Part shown: in pieces, positions 1-14,017 of the stretch
Layout of the letters: each line of letters starts with the position of its first letter
Position numbering within the stretch: position 1 is the first letter of the stretch
Assembly (NCBI RefSeq): GCF_002094305.1
Contig: NZ_LWTX01000002.1
Coordinates: 186,001 to 250,000, forward strand
DNA: 64,000 nt
Reading direction: 5' to 3'
Source of the DNA: Prescottella equi
GTDB taxonomy: Bacteria > Actinomycetota > Actinomycetes > Mycobacteriales > Mycobacteriaceae
Program-made: the position numbers and the translations under genes
The notes under the pieces: model-generated
Databases searched by the model: none
The model's input: only the letters and a program-made list of their open reading frames with translations
Told to the model about the DNA's origin: nothing

Positions 1-24
1 CGACGGTCACGAAGGAGGACACTG

Positions 25-2283
<2,259 letters not shown>

Positions 2284-2296
2284 AGCAGGCGCAATA

Positions 2297-2332
2297 CGAG
2301 GGCCCGGCGACCGTATGGTCACCGGGCCCTCG
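2297..2332. terminator. Bidirectional hairpin between copA and the peptide-binding gene
   Basis: The arms at 2297-2312 and 2317-2332 pair over 16 bp with one mismatch and a 4-nt loop. The hairpin sits between two convergent genes, so it probably terminates both. There is no clear U-tract on either side. Confidence 0.7.
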
Positions 2333-2355
2333 TCACGTCACCGGCTCGTCGACGC

Positions 2356-3963
2356 TCAGTTGCGACCGGCCTTGTCGAGCAGCATGATTCCCGTCGCAGT
2401 GGGAACGACACCGCCGACATTCTTCTGCCAGGCGACGTAGATCATCACCGAGCTCACCGGGACGCTCGGGACGGTCTCGTTCCACAGCGTCTGGATCTCC
2501 GCCAGCACACCGCGGATCTGGTCGTCGCCGTCCGCCGCCTGCAGCTTGTCGAGCAGCACCTCCATCTGCGGGTTCGAATAGCCCGCGAAGTTGGCCGTGG
2601 ACGTCGCCGACAGCGTGGTGTCGAGACCCAGGTACGGAATGGCCTCGTACAGACCGATACCGGCGTGCGCCATGTCGTAGTCACGCTGCACGTACACCTG
2701 CTTGACGATGTCGCCGGCGTTGTTGGCGTTGATGATGTTCACCGTGAAGCCGACCGCCTGCAGCAGGGACTGCACGGCCAGGCCGATCGCCTGTTCACTC
2801 GGCTCCTGCAGCACGATGTAGTTCAGCTTGCCGTCGTAGCCGTCGGCCTTCGCCTCGTCGAGCAGCTTGCGGGCAGCGTCCGGGTCGAACGGCACGCCCT
2901 CGACGTCGGTGGCCCAACGGGAGAGATCGTTGAACATGGCCTTGCCCGGCAGGCCCAGGCCGTTGTCGCCGCGCTGACCGACCAGCTCCGGATCGATCGC
3001 GAGCGCAATTGCCCTGCGCACCCGCACATCCGCGCCCGGTCGGCCCTCACGGTTGTTGACCAGCTCGGCGCCACCACTGTTGAGGATGCTGAAGGATCCG
3101 GGGTAACCGGCGTCGATCGTGTCGTAGATCGCCTGCGGGTTGCCGCGCAGAAATCCGATGTCGATACCGTTGGTGCGCATCGACTCCAGGTTCTCCCGCG
3201 AACCGCTCAACGCGATGAAGCGCAACTTGTCGGACTTGGGCTTGCCGTTCCAGTAGTCGGCGCGCGCCGTGAGCACCCGCTCCTCGTTGGGCGCGTAGCG
3301 GTCGAGGACGAACGGGCCGGCGCCGATCGGCTTGAAGGCTTCGCCCTCGCCCGCCCCGGGCGCGACGATCATGCCGTGGCCGAGTGCGAGCATCGACGGG
3401 AACGTCGGCCACTTCTTGTTCAACCGGAACTCCACCGTCTGCGCGTCGACGGCCGTCGTCGACGCGACGGCGTCGACCCACACGGCAGCGCCGTTGCCCT
3501 TGTTGGCGTTGTAGCGGTTGATGCTGGCGACGACCGCGTTCGCGTCGAGCGGGGTTCCGTCGCTGAAGGTGACGCCCGGGCGCAGCTTCAGCGTCCAGAC
3601 GTTGCCCTCCTGATCGGACGTCAGGGACTGCGCGAGACGCGGTACGAACTCCCCCGTCTCCTCGTCGTACCGCAGCAGGACGTCGTAGACCGCGGCCAGT
3701 TCGTCGCCGCCGCTGCCGCCGCGGGCGGTGGTCCTGGCCGGATCGAGCACTGCCGCGAGCGCCTGCACGCTGAAGGTGAGCTGCGGCGTCGAACCCGTCG
3801 GGTCCGGAGCCTGGTCGCCCACCAGGCCCACCGCGGGCGGGGTGCGGGTACCGCTGGTGTCGCCGCCACCGCCGTCGTCCGAACTGGCACAGCCCGCGAG
3901 CGCCAGCGCACCCACCACCAACACCGTCGTCAGGCTCTTGCCGAACCTCGCCCTGCTGCCCAC
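2356..3963 (-). CDS. ABC transporter substrate-binding lipoprotein, family 5 (oligopeptide/dipeptide type)
   Basis: Extracytoplasmic solute receptor that would hand peptides, or nickel- or opine-like ligands, to an ABC permease. I chose the GTG at 3963, which has GGAGGG just upstream, giving 535 aa; an in-frame ATG at 4002 lacks a good ribosome site. A short basic N-terminus and a hydrophobic stretch end in the lipobox LALAGC, so the protein should be acylated and anchored. The body has the family-5 order, including the motif around PGVTFSDGTPLDANAVV and the late RGVLAEIQTLWNE region. No permease or ATPase gene lies next to it, so it is either an orphan receptor or works with a transporter encoded elsewhere. 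Ligand unknown. Confidence 0.88.
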   Translation of the reverse strand: MGSRARFGKSLTTVLVVGALALAGCASSDDGGGGDTSGTRTPPAVGLVGDQAPDPTGSTPQLTFSVQALAAVLDPARTTARGGSGGDELAAVYDVLLRYDEETGEFVPRLAQSLTSDQEGNVWTLKLRPGVTFSDGTPLDANAVVASINRYNANKGNGAAVWVDAVASTTAVDAQTVEFRLNKKWPTFPSMLALGHGMIVAPGAGEGEAFKPIGAGPFVLDRYAPNEERVLTARADYWNGKPKSDKLRFIALSGSRENLESMRTNGIDIGFLRGNPQAIYDTIDAGYPGSFSILNSGGAELVNNREGRPGADVRVRRAIALAIDPELVGQRGDNGLGLPGKAMFNDLSRWATDVEGVPFDPDAARKLLDEAKADGYDGKLNYIVLQEPSEQAIGLAVQSLLQAVGFTVNIINANNAGDIVKQVYVQRDYDMAHAGIGLYEAIPYLGLDTTLSATSTANFAGYSNPQMEVLLDKLQAADGDDQIRGVLAEIQTLWNETVPSVPVSSVMIYVAWQKNVGGVVPTATGIMLLDKAGRN

Positions 3964-4087
3964 GCACCCTCCAGTCGCTCCGGTGTGACTCACGCCACAC
4001 ATCCGCGCAGACGTTAGCCGGACGCGAATCGTACGGAATGCCCGGTCCCATTGAGCGGGAGAATTGGTGCGTGGGCGGCGTCGGCCG

Positions 4088-4888
4088 CTAGGAGAAGAGG
4101 CTGCCGAACAGGTTGCCGAGGCTGCCCAGGGAACCCGCTCCGGCCGGTTCGGGATCGTTCTTGGCGAAATCGGTGGTGCACCCGTTGAACTGCACGGCGT
4201 CGACCAAGGTCGACGTCGCGGCCGAGCCCGAGCCGACGCTCACCCCGTAGTGCTCGACGGTCGCGTTCGGGTTCGCTGCCGAGATCGCCGCCAGCGTGGT
4301 CGGCACACGATCCTTCGCGCCGTCGATGTTCTGGGTGCTCCACCACAGACCCTTCTGGATCTCCTCGTGGGTGGCACCCTGGGCGACGTCGGCGCCGGGC
4401 TCGGCGACCCACACCAGTGTGGTGAAGCCGTTCTCGAACTTGCCTCCCTTGGTGCCCAGCAGACGGATCTGGAACGACGCGGTGGACGTGGCCGCCTTCT
4501 CGGCGAAACCGATGTCCCTCGAGATGACGTCCGCGAGCGCGACGCTGCCGGCCTCGTGGTACCAGGCGGTGCGGTCCGTCGTTCCGGTCACGGCCAGCTC
4601 GAGCGAACCGTTGTCGTCGAGGACGTTGCTCGCGGAGTACGCGGCCTCCTGCCCCTTCTCGTCCTCGAACGGCACACCCCAGCCGGCGGGATTCGACTCG
4701 GTCGACAGGGCGTCACACGTGAAACCACCCGCAGGCTCCTCGGAGGAGCTGCCGAGCGACCCGGACGCGCTACCGAGGGAGCCTCCGAGCGAGCCGGTTG
4801 CGGCCGAGGACAGGGCCGGCGAGACCAGGATCGCGGTACCGGCGATCGCGACCACCGTGGCGACGCGACGAAGCGAGCTACTCGACAT
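4088..4888 (-). CDS. Secreted protein of unknown function with SLG-repeat ends
   Basis: I do not recognise a family. The ATG at 4888 gives 266 aa with a clear signal peptide (about residues 1-30, cleaved after ...SSAATG) and no lipobox. The mature protein begins with a Gly/Ser/Leu repeat tract of GSLG units and ends with another (GSLGSLGNLFGSLFS). Between these lies a compact domain of about 190 residues with one Cys near each end (FTCDA and NGCTT), placed for a disulfide. The Trp/Tyr-rich middle suggests a beta-rich extracellular fold; that is inference. It stands alone on the minus strand between two lipoprotein genes. Confidence 0.75.
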   Translation of the reverse strand: MSSSSLRRVATVVAIAGTAILVSPALSSAATGSLGGSLGSASGSLGSSSEEPAGGFTCDALSTESNPAGWGVPFEDEKGQEAAYSASNVLDDNGSLELAVTGTTDRTAWYHEAGSVALADVISRDIGFAEKAATSTASFQIRLLGTKGGKFENGFTTLVWVAEPGADVAQGATHEEIQKGLWWSTQNIDGAKDRVPTTLAAISAANPNATVEHYGVSVGSGSAATSTLVDAVQFNGCTTDFAKNDPEPAGAGSLGSLGNLFGSLFS

Positions 4889-5034
4889 AGGAAGACCTTT
4901 CGGATGCGGAAACAGGCTGTACTCCAACGAAGTTAGAGAGCCACAGCCCGTTTCCGCTGCCCCGCAGGCCGCTTCGGCACGAAAGGAGGAGACGTTTCCT
5001 ACGAAAGTAGGAGACGCCGACTGCTCGGCGACGT

Positions 5035-5649
5035 CTACAGCGGACGCACCGTCTCCGTGCACACCGTGAATTCGCGCTCGTCGTGGACGTAGCCGCCCTC
5101 CGAGCACTGCTCGACGTCGACGACGCCCTCGATGACCTCGATCGCACGCTCGATACCCGGAGCGTACGGGTCGTCGCACTCGACACGCTGCGGTTCGTCG
5201 TCGTCACCGTCCGGCAGGCTCATGCACCCGCCCATCACCCAGTCGATGTCGAGGCACAGCGCACCACGTTCGTTGCCCCAGCGGGTCTCGTAGTACACCT
5301 GGTCGACGTCCGACGCGCACTGCGCGTTCTTCGCGGCCTTGCCGACGACCTTGTAGTTGGATTTGTCACTGCCGCACACCGCTTCGTCGATCGTCGCGGC
5401 GTCCGCCGTTCCGCCCAGGCGAACACAGTCACCGATCTCGACGTCGATGTCGACCCGTCCACCGAGATCGGCCTCGCGTGGTGCGGTCGATGACGTCGAC
5501 GATGACGACGACGTCGCGGCCGCGGAAGTACTCGCGGCGGTCGCCGTACCGTCGACGGACGTCCCACATCCCGCCGCGGTCAACGCCGCGGCCACGACCA
5601 CAACCGCACCCGATCGTCGCACGATCGCCCGAATTCCCTTGTTCACCAT
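5035..5649 (-). CDS. LppU/SCO3897-family lipoprotein
   Basis: Predicted surface lipoprotein of 204 aa. The ATG at 5649 begins a basic segment followed by a hydrophobic run ending in the lipobox LTAAGC; an upstream ATG at 5661 would add four residues. After the lipidated Cys there is a long Ser/Thr/Ala linker, then an acidic domain with several Cys (GDCVRLGG, EAVCGSDKSNYKVVGK, NAQCASD, ALCLDI, GGCMSLPDG, RVECDD, EQCSEGG, TVCTET) matching the LppU type. The even spacing of cysteines suggests disulfides. The molecular role of the family is not known. It lies directly downstream of rsmA on the same strand. Confidence 0.8.
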   Translation of the reverse strand: MVNKGIRAIVRRSGAVVVVAAALTAAGCGTSVDGTATAASTSAAATSSSSSTSSTAPREADLGGRVDIDVEIGDCVRLGGTADAATIDEAVCGSDKSNYKVVGKAAKNAQCASDVDQVYYETRWGNERGALCLDIDWVMGGCMSLPDGDDDEPQRVECDDPYAPGIERAIEVIEGVVDVEQCSEGGYVHDEREFTVCTETVRPL

Positions 5650-5765
5650 CACATTCCTCACACCAACCCCGTCGCCGGGGACACCGTCGCGAAGGTCCGA
5701 CAGAACGGACCACCCGGACCATTGTGGTCGAGGCCGTTTCGAGGAGGTGCGTCGGCCGTCTGGAA

Positions 5766-6656
5766 CTACGAGACGTTCGCGAGCCGCACGAAGGCTGCCG
5801 CATCGAGTTTCTCACCGCGCGTGGACGGTTCGATCCCGGCCGCGACGAGCCGGCGCTCGGCTTCGACCGGCGAACCGGCCCACCCGGCAAGGGCTGCCCG
5901 AAGAGTCTTGCGACGCTGCGCGAAGGCCGCGTCGATGACGGCGAAGACCTTGCGCCGATGCTCGGCGTCGATCGGCCACGGCGCCTGCTCGTACCGGTCG
6001 ATCCGCACCAGGCCGGACTCCACCTGCGGCACCGGCCAGAACACCGCGCGACCGACGTGGCCGGCGCGCTTGACCGTGCCGAAGAAGTTGGCCTTGACGC
6101 TCGGCACGCCGTACACCTTGCTGCCCGGAGTGGCCGCGAGCCGGTCCGCCACCTCGGCCTGCACCATCACCAATGCGGTGCGCAGGCTCGGGAACTCGGC
6201 GAACAGGTGCAGCAGTACCGGCACGGCCACGTTGTAGGGCAGATTCGCCACCACCGCGGTGGGCTCCGCCGGGACGTCGTCGGGCATCACCCGCATCGCA
6301 TCGGCGCCGACGACCGTGAGCCGATCCGTGAGTTCGGGGGCGCGGTCGGCGACCGTCGCGGGCAGGCGGGCGGCCAGCTTGGGGTCGATCTCGACGGCGA
6401 CCACGCGGTCGACGACGTCGAGCAGTGCCAGCGTGAGCGAACCGAGCCCCGGGCCGACCTCGAGGACGGTGTCCTCGGGACCCACGCCGGCCACCGTGAC
6501 GATCCGGCGCACCGTGTTGGCATCGTGCACGAAATTCTGGCCGAGTTGTTTGGTGGGGCGCACCCCGAACTCTTCGGCGAGCGCACGGACCTCGGCGGGG
6601 CCCAGGAGGGCGGCCTGTCCTCGCGGGTGGATGGGGGGCGGCACGGCGTCTGACAC
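5766..6656 (-). CDS. rsmA: 16S rRNA (adenine1518-N6/adenine1519-N6)-dimethyltransferase RsmA/KsgA
   Basis: Dimethylates the two adjacent adenines in the terminal helix of 16S rRNA during 30S maturation, using S-adenosylmethionine; loss usually gives kasugamycin resistance. The 296-aa protein has the family entry [16 protein letters not shown], the SAM-binding [16 protein letters not shown] and the catalytic [13 protein letters not shown]. It follows the two rpf genes on the same strand, with 29 nt between the second rpf stop and this start, which matches the conserved rpfB-ksgA pairing of mycolic-acid actinobacteria. ispE, which commonly follows ksgA, is not here. Confidence 0.96.
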   Translation of the reverse strand: MSDAVPPPIHPRGQAALLGPAEVRALAEEFGVRPTKQLGQNFVHDANTVRRIVTVAGVGPEDTVLEVGPGLGSLTLALLDVVDRVVAVEIDPKLAARLPATVADRAPELTDRLTVVGADAMRVMPDDVPAEPTAVVANLPYNVAVPVLLHLFAEFPSLRTALVMVQAEVADRLAATPGSKVYGVPSVKANFFGTVKRAGHVGRAVFWPVPQVESGLVRIDRYEQAPWPIDAEHRRKVFAVIDAAFAQRRKTLRAALAGWAGSPVEAERRLVAAGIEPSTRGEKLDAAAFVRLANVS

Positions 6657-6685
6657 CTGAAGAACCTAACGCACGGCGGAACTGG

Positions 6686-8980
<2,295 letters not shown>

Positions 8981-9150
8981 TTACAGCACGGTAACGGTGG
9001 GGCTGTGATGTGGCAACCGCACGGTCTCGATCAGCACAAACACGACTACAAAGATATCGAGGAAAGCGCTGGTCGATCACGAATCGATTACGGAAGATTC
9101 CGGCCAGTTGCGCGCGTCACACCCGCACGGGGCCGTGGGAGGGTAGGGAC

Positions 9151-10143
9151 ATGAGCAACGTCGAAGCCGAACCGATCGAGATCGAGTGCGAGAACGGACC
9201 GCGCGCGGGCACCGCGGGCCGCCCGCTCGCCGAGATCATCACCTCACGAGAGGTCCCGCTGGGCGGGCCGCGGGCGATGCCGGTGCGCCGAACGCTGCCC
9301 CAGCGACAGCGCTCGCTGATCGGCGCGTGGTGCTTCGCCGACCACTACGGACCCGACGACGTCGCGCAGACCGGGGGCATGGACGTCGCCCCACACCCGC
9401 ACACCGGATTGCAGACCGTGAGCTGGCTGTTCACCGGCGAGATCGAGCACCGCGACAGCCTGGGCATGCACGCGACGGTCCGGCCCGGCGAGGTCAACCT
9501 GATGACCGGCGGCCGCGGCATCTGCCACTCCGAGGTGTCGACGGCGGAGACGACGATCCTGCACGGCGTCCAGCTGTGGGTGGCACTGCCCGACGCCGCC
9601 CGGGACGCGCCCCGCAACTTCGAGCACTACGTGCCGCCGCAAGTGGATCTGGACGGCGGACGCGCTCGGGTCTTCCTGGGCTCGCTGGCCGGATCGACTT
9701 CCCCCGTGCACACCTTCACTCCCCTACTCGGCGCGGAACTCGTCCTCGAGCCGCGCGCCGAGGTGCGTCTCGACGTCGATCCGACGTTCGAGCACGGCGT
9801 CCTGGTCGACGCCGGGGCGATCGGCGTGGAGGGACTCGAGCTCGCTCGCGCCGACCTCGGCTACGTCGGGACCGGGGCGTCGGATCTGACGTTGGTCAAC
9901 CGCACCGACGAACCCGCCCGCGTCGTGCTGCTCGGCGGCGAACCGTTCGGCGAGGAGATCGTGATGTGGTGGAACTTCGTCGGCCGCAGCCACGAGGAGA
10001 TCGAGCAGTTCCGCGCCGAATGGCAGGCCGAGTCGGACCGCTTCGGCGCGGTGCACGGCTACGAGGGCACCGTGCAGCGACTGCCGGCGCCGCCGTTGCC
10101 GAACGCACGCATCAAGCCGCGGCAGAACCCGCCGTCGGCCTGA
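9151..10143 (+). CDS. Pirin family protein (bicupin)
   Basis: Pirins are iron-binding bicupins; some bacterial members oxidise flavonols such as quercetin, others modulate partner enzymes. The 330-aa product has the N-terminal pirin cupin with PHPHTGLQTVSWLFTGEIEH, whose His/Glu residues match the metal site, then GEVNLMTGGRGICHSE, and a C-terminal cupin ending in the family region EPFGEEIVMWWNFVGRS. The ATG at 9151 follows GAGGGTAGGG; the open frame upstream has no supported start. It is divergent from the rpf genes and convergent with tatD. Substrate cannot be told from sequence. Confidence 0.92.
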   Translation: MSNVEAEPIEIECENGPRAGTAGRPLAEIITSREVPLGGPRAMPVRRTLPQRQRSLIGAWCFADHYGPDDVAQTGGMDVAPHPHTGLQTVSWLFTGEIEHRDSLGMHATVRPGEVNLMTGGRGICHSEVSTAETTILHGVQLWVALPDAARDAPRNFEHYVPPQVDLDGGRARVFLGSLAGSTSPVHTFTPLLGAELVLEPRAEVRLDVDPTFEHGVLVDAGAIGVEGLELARADLGYVGTGASDLTLVNRTDEPARVVLLGGEPFGEEIVMWWNFVGRSHEEIEQFRAEWQAESDRFGAVHGYEGTVQRLPAPPLPNARIKPRQNPPSA

Positions 10144-10171
10144 GCGCCCACTCCGTCGGCGCCGGACGCGC

Positions 10172-11011
10172 TCAGTTGCGACTCGGCAGGCGGTAGACGC
10201 GCTCGGCCGTCGCGGTCGACGCCTTCGCCAACTCGATCGGGTCCTCGCCGCGTACCTCGGCGAGGGCCCGCAGCGTGTACGGCAGACAGTACGACTGGTT
10301 CGGCGCGCCCCGGTACGGGTGCGGAGTGAGATACGGGGCGTCGGTCTCGACCAGCAACTGGTCGGACGGGACCGACAGCGCCGCCTCACGCAGGGCTTTC
10401 GCGTTCTTGAAACTCACGGTGCCGGAGAAGCTCAGCACGTAGCCGGCGTCGACACAGGCGCGGGCCATCGCGCTGTCGGACGAGAAGCAGTGGAAGATCA
10501 CCGTCTCGGGCGCGCCCTCGGCGTCGAGCACGCGCAGCAGGTCGGTGTCGGCCTCACGGTTGTGAATCATGAGCGGCTTGCCGAGGCGCTTCGCGAGATC
10601 GATGTGCCAGCGGAACCCGTCCTCCTGCTCCTCCACCGTCGCGCAGCCGTCGAGCTTGCCGGGCCAGTACAGGTCGAGGCCGGTCTCGCCGACCGCGACC
10701 ACACGCGGGTCCGACGCCAGCCGTTCGATCTCCGCCTTCGTGGCGTCGTCGAGAGTGTTCGCCCGGGTCGGGTGGATGGCGACCGCCGCGAAGACCCGCT
10801 CGTCCCAGTTGGCGGCGTTCACCGCGAACCGCGCGGCCGCCAGGTCGTCGGCCACCGTGACGATCCGCTCGACGCCCACCGACGCGGCACGGTCGACGAT
10901 CGCGCGCGTGCTCTCCGCGTCCGTGGCACCGCACGCGTCGAGGTGCGTGTGGGCGTCGACGAGTGGAAAAAGCGGCTCGGGCAGGTCCGGGGCGGGACGA
11001 TCTTTGCTCAC
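10172..11011 (-). CDS. tatD: TatD family metal-dependent hydrolase (DNase)
   Basis: Amidohydrolase-fold enzyme; TatD proteins are 3'-5' exodeoxyribonucleases linked to DNA repair and turnover. The 279-aa product shows the metal ligands in VDAHTHLDACG, the Glu in VGETGLDLYW, the His in MIHNREA and FHCFSSD, and the closing Asp in ETDAPYLTPHPYRG. GTG start at 11011. It is divergent from metG with only 20 nt between the starts, so promoters or 5' ends must overlap the neighbouring gene. The metG/tatD pairing is conserved in actinobacteria. Confidence 0.94.
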   Translation of the reverse strand: MSKDRPAPDLPEPLFPLVDAHTHLDACGATDAESTRAIVDRAASVGVERIVTVADDLAAARFAVNAANWDERVFAAVAIHPTRANTLDDATKAEIERLASDPRVVAVGETGLDLYWPGKLDGCATVEEQEDGFRWHIDLAKRLGKPLMIHNREADTDLLRVLDAEGAPETVIFHCFSSDSAMARACVDAGYVLSFSGTVSFKNAKALREAALSVPSDQLLVETDAPYLTPHPYRGAPNQSYCLPYTLRALAEVRGEDPIELAKASTATAERVYRLPSRN

Positions 11012-11031
11012 GTCGATAGAGTAGGCGCACC

Positions 11032-12618
11032 ATGACTGTGCCTTCCTCGCCCAACCAGATGCCTGCCCCGACGGACCGTCCGCCGTTCTATCTGACGACG
11101 GCGATCGCCTACCCCAACGGCGTTCCGCACATCGGGCACGCCTACGAGTACATCTCGTCGGACGCGATCGCGCGCTTCAAGCGCCTCGACGGATTCGACG
11201 TGTTCTTCCTGACCGGCACCGACGAGCACGGCCTGAAGATGCAGCAGACGGCGGCCAAGGAAGGCGTCGACGTCCGCGACCTGGCAACCCGCAACTCCGA
11301 TGTGTTCCAGGCCATGGACAAGGCCCTGAACATCTCGTACGACCGGTTCATCCGGACCACGGACGCCGACCACCTCGAGGCCAGCAAGGCGATCTGGGAG
11401 CGGATGGTCGCGGCCGGCGACATCTACCTCGACACCTACTCCGGCTGGTACTCCGTTCGCGACGAGGCGTTCCACGCCGAGGAGGAGACGACGGTCCTCG
11501 AGGACGGCACCCGCATCGCCACCGAGACCGGCACGCCGGTGGAGTGGACCGAGGAGTCGAACTACACCTTCCGGCTGTCGAAGTACCAGGACCGTCTCCT
11601 CGCGCACTACGAGGAGAACCCGGACTTCATCGCGCCGGCCACTCGGCGCAACGAGATCCTCAGCTTCGTCAAGAGCGGGCTCAAGGACCTGTCGATCTCG
11701 CGCACCACGTTCGACTGGGGTGTCCCCGTGCCCGGCGATCCGGCACACGTCATGTACGTGTGGGTGGACGCGCTCACCAACTACCTCACCGGCGCCGGGT
11801 TCCCGAACACCGATTCCGCGGAGTTCGAGCGGTACTGGCCCGCGAACCTGCACATCATCGGCAAGGACATCACGCGGTTCCACACCGTGTACTGGCCGGC
11901 CTTCCTGATGTCGGCGGGGATCGAGCTGCCGAAGCGCGTCTTCGTGCACGGCTTCCTGTTCAACAAGGGCGAGAAGATGTCGAAGTCGGTCGGCAACGTC
12001 GTCGACCCGCTCGCGATGGTGGAGCAGTACGGCCTGGACGCGGTCCGCTTCTTCCTGCTGCGCGAGATCTCGTACGGGCAGGACGGCAGCTACAGCCACG
12101 AGGCGATCGTCACCCGGATGAACACCGACCTGGCGAACGAGCTGGGCAACCTGGCCCAGCGGTCGCTGTCGATGGTCGCGAAGAACTGCGACGCGCATGT
12201 CCCGACGCCGGGCGAGCTCACCGACGCCGACCGCGCGTTGCTCGCACAGGCCGACGCGCTGCTCGAGAAGGTGCGGGCCGAGTTCGACGTGCAGGCCCTG
12301 CATCTCGGGCTCGAGGCGATCTGGCACGTGCTGGGCGAGACGAACCGGTACTTCTCGCAGCAGGAACCGTGGGTGCTGCGCAAGACGGACCCGGCCCGCA
12401 TGGCCACGGTCCTGTACGTCACGCTCGAGGTGGTCCGCATCGTCGGCATCCTGGTCCAGCCGGTGATGCCGGGCTCGGCCGAGAAGATCCTCGACCTGCT
12501 CGGGCAGGCTCCCGACGCCCGCGCCTTCGTCGACCTCGCGAACCGGATCGTCGCAGGTACGCCGCTGCCGAAGCCGGTGGGCGTGTTCCCGCGGTACGTC
12601 GAGGAGACCGAGGCGTAG
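11032..12618 (+). CDS. metG: Methionyl-tRNA synthetase
   Basis: Charges tRNA-Met with methionine in the cytoplasm. The 528-aa class I enzyme has the HIGH signature as HIGH at residues 33-36 and KMSKS at about 315-319. The connective-peptide region lacks the CxxC zinc knuckles found in the longer enzymes, and there is no C-terminal EMAP-like tRNA-binding domain, which fits the short actinobacterial form. ATG at 11032, 20 nt from the divergent tatD start. One copy is expected to be essential. Confidence 0.97.
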   Translation: MTVPSSPNQMPAPTDRPPFYLTTAIAYPNGVPHIGHAYEYISSDAIARFKRLDGFDVFFLTGTDEHGLKMQQTAAKEGVDVRDLATRNSDVFQAMDKALNISYDRFIRTTDADHLEASKAIWERMVAAGDIYLDTYSGWYSVRDEAFHAEEETTVLEDGTRIATETGTPVEWTEESNYTFRLSKYQDRLLAHYEENPDFIAPATRRNEILSFVKSGLKDLSISRTTFDWGVPVPGDPAHVMYVWVDALTNYLTGAGFPNTDSAEFERYWPANLHIIGKDITRFHTVYWPAFLMSAGIELPKRVFVHGFLFNKGEKMSKSVGNVVDPLAMVEQYGLDAVRFFLLREISYGQDGSYSHEAIVTRMNTDLANELGNLAQRSLSMVAKNCDAHVPTPGELTDADRALLAQADALLEKVRAEFDVQALHLGLEAIWHVLGETNRYFSQQEPWVLRKTDPARMATVLYVTLEVVRIVGILVQPVMPGSAEKILDLLGQAPDARAFVDLANRIVAGTPLPKPVGVFPRYVEETEA

Positions 12619-12663
12619 CGACGCTCCCGAAAGTTGTCAGCCCCCTGATGCACACTGTCGCCC

Positions 12664-13926
12664 ATGGGGAGCAATAGAACATACATTCGAGAAAACCCGA
12701 CCGGCTCGACGTCCGAGGACTACGACGAGTTCGAGGACTTCGACGCCGGCATGTTCGACGACTTCGGGCAATTCGAGTGCCCACCACCACGGGAGCGTTC
12801 CATCACCGGCCTACTGATCGCCCTGACCGACGCCTACGAGCGCGGATGGCAGCCGGCCGACGTCATGCACGTGACCCGGCGCGCTCTCGGGGCGGACTCG
12901 ACGGCGGTCACCGCCGCCACGGTGCTGTACCACTACCGGACGACGGGCGCAGCCGATCGAGCGCCGGCCGTCTGGGTCACGCAACTCGACCAGATCGCGG
13001 AGCGGGAATCCGCCGCCGCCGAGTTCGCGGCGGGTCTCCCGGCCGACTGCGACAGCAGCGCGTTCGGTGCGGCGCTGGACGCGTCCGGGTGGCATCTCGG
13101 CGAGAACGAGTCGACGGCGACGGCCCTGCTCTGGCTCGAGCTGCCCCGCGTCACCGAACTGTGTGTGCCGCCGTCGAGATGGCCGCGGATCCGCGTCGAG
13201 TCCGCGCCGGAGGCCCACGACGAAACCGCCGATCCCAAGGTCCTCAACAAGATCCGAGGACTGCTGGCCAAGGCGGAGGCCACCGAGTTCGTGGAGGAGG
13301 CGGAGACTTTCACGGCCAAGGCGCAGGAACTGATGACGCGGTACGCGATCAGCGCGGCACTGCTGCACGCGACCGTTTCAGGCTCCCCCACCGTACGCAG
13401 CCGACGCATCCACCTCGACAATCCGTACGTCAAGGAGAAGGTGCACCTGCTCACCGCCATCGGTGAAGCCAACCGGGTGCGCACGGTGTGGTTCGACAGG
13501 TTCGGCATCGCGACGGTCGTCGGCAGTCCGGTCGACCTCGACCAGGTGGATCTGCTGTTTACCTCACTGCTCGTCCAGGCCACCCGGGCGATGCAGGAGT
13601 CGTCCCCGCGTGCGAAACGCGGGGCGCGCACCACGTCGTTCCGGAAGGCGTTCCTGTTCGGGTTCGCGGTCCGGATCGGGCAGCGCCTGAAGGAAGCCGG
13701 GCACCGCGCCACGGCAGACGTCGCCGCCGAGTCGCACGTCCCCGTCGAGGACCTGCTGCCCGCACTGGCGGCACGGTCCGCGGCAGTCGACGCCGAGTTC
13801 GATCGACTGTTCCCCACGACGAGGGCAGCGCGGAGCCGATCGGTGGATGCCGGCGGCTGGTACGCGGGACAGTCGGCCGCCGACGACGCCTCGCTGGATC
13901 CGAGCAGCCGAGCGCTGCGGCCGTGA
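12664..13926 (+). CDS. DUF2786 domain-containing protein
   Basis: Function unknown. The 420-aa protein has an acidic N-terminal stretch rich in Asp/Glu/Phe (residues about 15-40), a helical middle, and a DUF2786 segment with KVLNKIRGLLAKAEATEFVEEAETFTAK (about 200-228), followed by the family's MTRYAISAALL. The C-terminal half carries basic patches near TSFRKAFLFGFAVRIGQRLKEAG. Some DUF2786 proteins occur near phage or plasmid genes, but here the setting between metG and pabB looks chromosomal. It may be read through from metG, since only 45 nt separate them. Confidence 0.85.
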   Translation: MGSNRTYIRENPTGSTSEDYDEFEDFDAGMFDDFGQFECPPPRERSITGLLIALTDAYERGWQPADVMHVTRRALGADSTAVTAATVLYHYRTTGAADRAPAVWVTQLDQIAERESAAAEFAAGLPADCDSSAFGAALDASGWHLGENESTATALLWLELPRVTELCVPPSRWPRIRVESAPEAHDETADPKVLNKIRGLLAKAEATEFVEEAETFTAKAQELMTRYAISAALLHATVSGSPTVRSRRIHLDNPYVKEKVHLLTAIGEANRVRTVWFDRFGIATVVGSPVDLDQVDLLFTSLLVQATRAMQESSPRAKRGARTTSFRKAFLFGFAVRIGQRLKEAGHRATADVAAESHVPVEDLLPALAARSAAVDAEFDRLFPTTRAARSRSVDAGGWYAGQSAADDASLDPSSRALRP

Positions 13927-14017
13927 CAATGCGTGGACCCCGGATCGGCTGCCCCACCGGCCGGGGTCGGCGCGGTCCGATGTCGGCGGAGAGCGAGCCA
14001 CATGGAAGGCTGGACGG

